Below are positions 8,145 through 11,985 of a DNA stretch of 11,985 nucleotides, in pieces (within the stretch, counting starts at the first letter, position 1; each line of letters starts with the position of its first letter). Source of the stretch: CALALP01 sp041855735 (GTDB taxonomy: Bacteria > Bacillota > Clostridia > Lachnospirales > Lachnospiraceae); the NCBI GenBank assembly GCA_041855735.1, contig JBHAEV010000132.1:1-11985 (forward strand), read 5' to 3'. A model generated the notes under the pieces. That model was not told where the DNA came from and searched no databases. It was given only the letters and a program-made list of their open reading frames with translations. Made by a program: the position numbers and the translations under genes.

Positions 8145-9065
8145 TTACCACAGGGAAGTTTCCGTAAATCGTTTCGACAACCAGTTGGCGGAAGACACCA
8201 AAATCAGTCCGATCACACCTTCAAAGAGTCCGACCGCCGCCGCATAGCTGAAGTTTCCTCCGGTAATACCCATGCGGTAAACCAGGGTTCCGATGATGTC
8301 CGCCCTCGACTGATTCAGCGGATTGTACAAAAGCAGGACTTTTTGCATATTTGTTGAAGTCACGATGCCGCCGATGTCCATAATCAAAAGCGTCATAACC
8401 GTCGGCAAAATCCCCGGTATGGTCACATGCCACGCCTGTTTGAATTTATTTGCTCCGTCGATGGACGCCGCCTCATACAATTCCGTGTTGATGCCCGTCA
8501 TGGCCGCAAGATAGAGAATGGTTCCCCAACCGAGTGCCTGCCATACGCCAGAAAGAATGTAAATCGCATCAAACCAGCTCGCCTCCGATAAAAAAGCAAT
8601 CGGCGTTCCTCCCATCGCCCGAATAAACTGGTTCACGGGACCGGTGTTTGCAAGAAGTTCCTTGATCATACCTCCGACCACCACCAGTGAAATAAAATGC
8701 GGCAGATAGGATATGGTTTGCACGCTTCGCTTCCACCATCTGAGTCGGATCTCATTCAACAGCAGAGCAAAAATCAATGTGGCAGGGAAACGCACACATA
8801 AATATCCCACACTCAGTCTTAAGGTATTCCAAAACGCCTGCCAAAACTGCGGATCGGTAATGAATTGATTGAAGTACCGAAATCCGACCCAGTATTCTCC
8901 CAAAATATTCGGACCGCCCTTATATCTTCGAAAGGCAATGATATTTCCGATGACCGGCACATATTTGAAAACTATGTAGTATACAATGGGAATCACCATC
9001 AGGGAATACAGCTTCCATTCCTTTAAAATGTGCTTCCACAGAGATTTTTGTTTTATATTGCTCAT
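8145..9065 (-). CDS. ABC transporter permease, LplB-like (CUT1 sugar importer, first membrane subunit)
   Basis: First membrane subunit of the importer and first gene of the sugar operon. From ATG 9065 it is 306 aa. Six hydrophobic segments can be seen, at about 19-45, 80-104, 118-140, 166-190, 218-236 and 275-293. The family pattern QTISYLPHFISLVVVGGMI (116-134) precedes the EAA loop EAASIDGANKFKQAW...IPGILP (198-221). It ends in NWLSKRFTETSLW, as in LplB-type permeases. The start is set by AGGAG with a 9-nt spacer; the in-frame ATG at 9104 would add 13 polar residues without a ribosome binding site. No ATP-binding subunit is encoded in this operon, which is usual for the group: one MsmX-like ATPase elsewhere normally serves several such importers (known of the family, not seen here). 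Confidence 0.93.
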   Translation of the reverse strand: MSNIKQKSLWKHILKEWKLYSLMVIPIVYYIVFKYVPVIGNIIAFRRYKGGPNILGEYWVGFRYFNQFITDPQFWQAFWNTLRLSVGYLCVRFPATLIFALLLNEIRLRWWKRSVQTISYLPHFISLVVVGGMIKELLANTGPVNQFIRAMGGTPIAFLSEASWFDAIYILSGVWQALGWGTILYLAAMTGINTELYEAASIDGANKFKQAWHVTIPGILPTVMTLLIMDIGGIVTSTNMQKVLLLYNPLNQSRADIIGTLVYRMGITGGNFSYAAAVGLFEGVIGLILVSSANWLSKRFTETSLW

Positions 9066-9074
9066 CCCGTCCGT

Positions 9075-9079
9075 CTCCT
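9075..9079 (-). promoter_or_regulatory. Ribosome binding site deciding the LplB-like start
   Basis: AGGAG on the minus strand, 9 nt before ATG 9065. Nothing similar lies 5-12 nt before the alternative ATG at 9104. Confidence 0.7.
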
Positions 9080-9148
9080 GACAAAAATCCGATTTTTCCT
9101 TCATTATCTTTGAATTGATGCATCCTGTGTCTATTTGTCCGTAATTTT

Positions 9149-9176
9149 ATTATATCGATTTCCTTTGCTATTTCCA
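9149..9176 (-). promoter_or_regulatory. Candidate sigma-A promoter of the sugar operon
   Basis: On the minus strand a perfect -10 hexamer TATAAT (9154-9149) is preceded, after a 16-nt spacer, by TGGAAA (9176-9171), a 4-of-6 match to TTGACA. The transcript would begin near 9142, leaving a leader of about 77 nt before ATG 9065. A good -10 with a poor -35 suits an activated promoter. The start site is inferred. Confidence 0.6.
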
Positions 9177-9184
9177 TTTTTTTC

Positions 9185-9221
9185 TTGCGATATTTCCCGC
9201 AATATATGATTTATCGGGAAA
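9185..9221. promoter_or_regulatory. Overlapping inverted repeats next to the -35, possible operator
   Basis: Two dyads share sequence. TTGCG (9185-9189) pairs with CGCAA (9198-9202) over 8 nt, and TTTCCCG (9193-9199) pairs with CGGGAAA (9215-9221) over 15 nt. The block lies at about -43 to -79 from the inferred start, where an activator contacts polymerase. The regulator is unknown and is not encoded in the window. Confidence 0.4.
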
Positions 9222-9269
9222 CTCGTACCTGCAAGAGGAATTTACCGCCTTTCGCTGTAAATCCGGCGG

Positions 9270-9283
9270 AGGAAACGTTTTCA
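9270..9283 (-). promoter_or_regulatory. cre-like box (possible CcpA site)
   Basis: The minus strand reads TGAAAACGTTTCCT, matching the Bacillus cre pattern TGWNANCGNTNWCA at all but two positions near its 3' end and containing the central CG. It is inside an inverted repeat GGAAACG (9271-9277)/CGTTTCC (9288-9294). It lies about 130 nt upstream of the inferred sugar-operon start, farther than usual for a repressing cre, so carbon catabolite control is plausible but unproven. Confidence 0.35.
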
Positions 9284-9296
9284 ACAGCGTTTCCCT

Positions 9297-9332
9297 AAAA
9301 AAACCGGGTCAAAGTATGATCTTTGACCCGGT
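9297..9332 (-). terminator. Rho-independent terminator of the symporter unit
   Basis: A perfect 12-bp stem, ACCGGGTCAAAG (9303-9314) with CTTTGACCCGGT (9321-9332), closes a 6-nt loop. On the minus strand it is followed by seven T residues (9303-9297, the first also closing the stem). It begins 40 nt after the symporter stop and separates the amino-acid module from the sugar operon. A smaller stem, TCCGGC/GCCGGA (9343-9357, 3-nt loop), precedes it. Confidence 0.93.
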
Positions 9333-9371
9333 GGCGGCTGCATCCGGCAAAGCCGGACTGCCCGCTTTCTT

Positions 9372-10589
9372 TTATAATTCGATTTTCTCTTCCTTTACAC
9401 CGTGTTTCTCGGCATAGCCCGTCAGCATCAGTGTCAATGCGCCGTCGCCGGTTACATTACATGCCGTACCGAAGGAATCCTGAAGCGCAAAAATGGTTAA
9501 CATCAAGGCCGTTCCGGTTTCATCGAATCCGAGTACGGAAATGATCAAACCGAGGGATGCCATAACGGTTCCGCCCGGAACTCCCGGAGCACCGATGGCA
9601 AATACACCGAGAAGCAGACAGAACAGAATCATCTGTGACAGGGAAGGGAATCTTCCGTACAATACCTTGGAAACCGCCATTACGAAGAATGTTTCCGTCA
9701 TAACGGAACCGCAAAGGTGAATGTTTGCAAACAGAGGAATTCCGAAGTTTACCATATCCTCCCGAAGAGGCGGTTTCGATTTTCTGGCGCACCGGAGTGC
9801 CACCGCCAAAGTTGCCGCACTGGACATGGTTCCGATCGCCGTCAAATATGCGGGACCGTAATTCTTGATGATATCCCAAGGATTCTTTTTGGAATATGCG
9901 CCGGCAAGTCCGTAAAGAAGCGCCATCCAAATGTAATGTCCGATGATGACAATGATGATAATGATCAGGAACGTCGGCAAATGCTGCGTAATGCTTCCCT
10001 CATATCCCAAGGTACAGAATGTGGTCGCAATCAGTACCGGCAAAACCGGAATCACGAACCTGGTTACGATGCTGAGGACGATTTCCTGAAACTCTTCCAA
10101 AAGACTGATGACGGTTTTCGACTGATTCCATGCCGCCGCAAGACCGACCAGAATGGAAAGCACCAGTGCGGACATAACCGGCATGATCTGCGGAATCGCA
10201 AGCTGAAACGGTACCGCAGGCACTTCAACCAATGCTTCGGCATCCGAGCTGATGTTCAAAAACGGCAGAATTCCGTATCCCGCAAAAGTTGCAAACAGAG
10301 CCGCTCCGATCGAGGAAACATAGGCAAGCAAAAGCGCCAGGCGAAGCATCTTGGATGCATTTGCTCCCATACGGGTAATACTCGGCGCAATAAAACCGAT
10401 AATGATGAGCGGCACGCAGAATGAAATGAACTGTCCGGCGATATATCTGAGTGTTACAATGACATTCATCGCCCCGAGTGCAAAAGCGCTTCCCGCCTGC
10501 GCATTTAATACCAAACCGAGTGTGAGCCCGATCGCAACCGCTACGACCAGTTTAAACGGCAAACTGTTAAAAAAACCACCTTTTTCCAT
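9372..10589 (-). CDS. Dicarboxylate/amino acid:cation symporter (DAACS/SDF family), probably for a neutral amino acid
   Basis: Secondary transporter of the GltP/SstT fold, 405 aa. Hydrophobic segments run the whole length. Recognisable parts are the HP1 motif MSSAATL (255-261), the HP2 motif GAPGVPGGTVM (333-343) and the TM8 motif DSFGTACNVTGD (371-382). Compared with archaeal GltPh, D394, T398, N401 and D405 are kept as D371, T375, N378 and D382, but R397, which binds the substrate side-chain carboxylate, is G374. The TM7 NMDGT sodium motif is HLCGS (291-295). This argues against glutamate/aspartate and for a small neutral amino acid. The gene is downstream of a cysteine desulfidase, so cysteine or serine is the likely substrate (inference). 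GGAGG 5 nt before ATG 10589 sets the start; it overlaps a useless earlier ATG at 10601. The A/T-rich 78-90 nt upstream hold no clear terminator, so co-transcription with the desulfidase gene is likely. Confidence 0.9.
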   Translation of the reverse strand: MEKGGFFNSLPFKLVVAVAIGLTLGLVLNAQAGSAFALGAMNVIVTLRYIAGQFISFCVPLIIIGFIAPSITRMGANASKMLRLALLLAYVSSIGAALFATFAGYGILPFLNISSDAEALVEVPAVPFQLAIPQIMPVMSALVLSILVGLAAAWNQSKTVISLLEEFQEIVLSIVTRFVIPVLPVLIATTFCTLGYEGSITQHLPTFLIIIIIVIIGHYIWMALLYGLAGAYSKKNPWDIIKNYGPAYLTAIGTMSSAATLAVALRCARKSKPPLREDMVNFGIPLFANIHLCGSVMTETFFVMAVSKVLYGRFPSLSQMILFCLLLGVFAIGAPGVPGGTVMASLGLIISVLGFDETGTALMLTIFALQDSFGTACNVTGDGALTLMLTGYAEKHGVKEEKIEL

Positions 10590-10594
10590 AAATA

Positions 10595-10599
10595 CCTCC
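10595..10599 (-). promoter_or_regulatory. Ribosome binding site that fixes the symporter start
   Basis: GGAGG on the minus strand, 5 nt before ATG 10589. It directly follows, and partly overlaps, an in-frame ATG at 10601, which therefore cannot be served by it and lacks a site of its own. Confidence 0.8.
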
Positions 10600-10679
10600 A
10601 TTATTTTTTTTATTTTAACTCAAAACCTTATCCGGAAGAAGTTACCGTTTCGGCATGAGCTTGATACGAACAGACGAAA

Positions 10680-11985
10680 TCACACCAGATCCTTATCCGT
10701 GTCGGCTTTATCGATCATGACATTTAATATTTCGATGTCGGTGTTCTTCATGCCCACCCGGCCGATATATCCCATGTTTTTGATCGTTTCTTCGATCTCG
10801 GCTTCCACAAAACCCTCTCCGGCATCGAAAGTATTGTCGCTCATGCTCATGTGGTGTGCCAAAATCGACGCGTTTACACTGGATGCAATTTTTGCGGCAC
10901 AACTCGGCTTTGCCCCGTCGCAGACAATTCCTCCGACATTTGCAAGGGTTGCCGTTATGGTTCTGCCGATGTGTTCATACGAACCGCCGTGCATGTATGT
11001 GATCGCCGCACCTGCTCCGCAGGCGGCACTCACCGCACCGCAAAATGCCGAAAGAGCACCGATGTAATATTTGATATGAATCGATACCAAATTGCTGATT
11101 GCAAGCGCACGATACATCGCTTCATCCGAAAGCTGGAGTTCTTTTGCGTACTCATATACCGGCATGGATACCGTAATTCCCTGATTGCCGCTGCCGGAAT
11201 TGATCACAACCGGCAAACTGCATCCGCTCATTCTGGCATCCGAACCCGCAGCCGCTCTTGCGGTTGCTCTGGTTTTTACATCATTTCCCCATGTGGCAAG
11301 CATGGTCTTGCCGACCTTTGCGCCCCATGCCCGGTCAAATCCGTCTTGGGAAATCGCGACATTCATCCGGATCTGTCTGTCAAAAATATCCCGGACATCT
11401 TCCGGATTCAGTTCGTTTGCGAATTCCACAATCTCTTTCACGGTCAGTTCGGATTTGTCATAATCCAGAGTGGATTTTTGATTGCCGTGTTCATCCTCCC
11501 CCTGTCTTTTATCCAGAAGGATTTTTCCGTCCTTTTCGATGAGAATCACATTCGTATGCTGTTCGGCAATTACAACTCTTGCCGTCCGACCCTCTTTAAA
11601 AACCTCCACCTCAATGTAGAGATTCGGAACCCCTTTTGCCAATTCACAATCGCAATAATCCGTCATAAGCAGTTTCTTGGCTTCTTCAATCTGCTCCGGT
11701 GAAACCGTGGAGAGCACCTGCAATTCTTTCTTAGCATCTCCGCCTACGATTCCCAATATGGCGGCGGCATCGATGCCTTTCATTCCGAAAGAATTCGGTA
11801 CCGTAACTCCCTTCACATTTTTAATGATATTTCCCGAGCATTTTAAAACCACTCTTTCGGGAATTTCTCCCATTACGCTTCTTGCTTTCGCCGACGCATA
11901 TGCGATTGCAATCGGCTCGGTACACCCCAATGCGGGAATCAGCTCATGACGCAATATGCTCAGATAATTCTCATATTGTTTTCGG
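10680..11985 (-). CDS. cyuA: L-cysteine desulfidase / serine dehydratase-like protein, UPF0597 (YhaM/CyuA) family, 5' end outside window
   Basis: Predicted iron-sulfur enzyme that breaks L-cysteine into sulfide, ammonia and pyruvate in the cytoplasm. The frame stays open to the window edge with 434 residues visible, against about 436 for E. coli YhaM, so only a few N-terminal residues are missing. The TTG at 11954 is not the start: in-frame codons above it encode RKQYENYLSIL, which matches the family N-terminus. Motifs are HELIPALGCTEPIAIAYA (Cys of CTEP), IIKNVKGVTVPN, AGSDARMSGC, INSGSGNQGI and VCDGAKPSCAAKI; the CTEP and CDGAKPSC cysteines are the expected cluster or catalytic residues. 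A symporter gene follows about 90 nt downstream, giving an uptake-plus-breakdown pair for cysteine. Serine or a related amino acid is the alternative substrate, since the fold is that of the serine dehydratase alpha domain. Confidence 0.9.
   Translation of the reverse strand, partial: RKQYENYLSILRHELIPALGCTEPIAIAYASAKARSVMGEIPERVVLKCSGNIIKNVKGVTVPNSFGMKGIDAAAILGIVGGDAKKELQVLSTVSPEQIEEAKKLLMTDYCDCELAKGVPNLYIEVEVFKEGRTARVVIAEQHTNVILIEKDGKILLDKRQGEDEHGNQKSTLDYDKSELTVKEIVEFANELNPEDVRDIFDRQIRMNVAISQDGFDRAWGAKVGKTMLATWGNDVKTRATARAAAGSDARMSGCSLPVVINSGSGNQGITVSMPVYEYAKELQLSDEAMYRALAISNLVSIHIKYYIGALSAFCGAVSAACGAGAAITYMHGGSYEHIGRTITATLANVGGIVCDGAKPSCAAKIASSVNASILAHHMSMSDNTFDAGEGFVEAEIEETIKNMGYIGRVGMKNTDIEILNVMIDKADTDKDLV

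Noticed and set aside
9343..9357. Small hairpin TCCGGC/GCCGGA as the terminator
   Set aside because: No U-tract follows it; the larger stem at 9303-9332 with seven T residues is the real terminator.
9717..10424. Plus-strand open frame of 235 codons
   Set aside because: Antisense to the symporter gene; very Arg/Asn/Gln-rich composition expected of a shadow frame.
10602..10679. Terminator or promoter between the desulfidase and the symporter
   Set aside because: Only A/T-rich sequence and very short dyads; no stem with U-tract and no convincing -35/-10 pair.
10851..11702. Plus-strand open frame of 283 codons
   Set aside because: Lies wholly antisense to the conserved cysteine desulfidase gene, has no family motifs and a Cys/Arg/His-rich shadow-like composition.
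11952..11954. TTG as start of the cysteine desulfidase
   Set aside because: The frame continues upstream to the window edge with family-like residues (RKQYENYLSIL), so the true start is outside the window.

Overview
The window reads like a chromosomal carbohydrate-utilisation region of an anaerobic Bacillota, most likely a clostridium of the Lachnospiraceae type. The evidence is strong AAGGAGG-type ribosome binding sites, moderate GC, LplB/LplC-type sugar permeases with a long-linker lipoprotein, and a cysteine desulfidase of the YhaM/CyuA family. The taxon is an inference. All eight genes lie on the minus strand, so transcription runs from high to low coordinates. The many plus-strand open frames are shadows of these genes.

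Right part (11985 to about 9297): a two-gene amino-acid module. It holds a CyuA/YhaM-type L-cysteine desulfidase whose first few codons lie outside the window, followed by a DAACS (SDF) family symporter. The position that reads a substrate carboxylate in glutamate transporters is a glycine here, which fits import of a small neutral amino acid such as cysteine or serine for the neighbouring enzyme. A perfect 12-bp stem with a U-tract (9297-9332) ends this unit.

Control region (about 9295 to 9066): a cre-like CcpA box, overlapping inverted repeats next to a weak -35, and a consensus TATAAT. Together they look like the promoter of a regulated sugar operon. No regulator gene is in the window.

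Left part (9065 to 1 and beyond): a xylan/glucuronoxylan operon in the order permease (LplB-like), permease (LplC-like), solute-binding lipoprotein, intercistronic hairpin, intracellular GH115 alpha-glucuronidase, zinc-dependent polyol (xylitol/sorbitol-type) dehydrogenase, and GH3 beta-xylosidase/beta-glucosidase cut by the window's left edge. The GH3 gene has no stop before base 1; 390 full codons are visible. The reading is that short (methyl)glucuronate-decorated xylo-oligosaccharides are bound outside, imported intact, stripped of their glucuronate by GH115 and cut to xylose by GH3 in the cytoplasm. The dehydrogenase would handle a released sugar or polyol. The layout parallels the aldouronate-utilisation clusters of xylanolytic Bacillota, with GH115 where those carry GH67. 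No transporter ATPase is encoded here, so the importer probably uses a shared MsmX-type ATPase.

The families are known. The less ordinary points are the GH115/importer combination, the hairpin dividing importer from enzymes, a cysteine-rich acidic insertion in GH115, and substituted substrate and sodium residues in the symporter.
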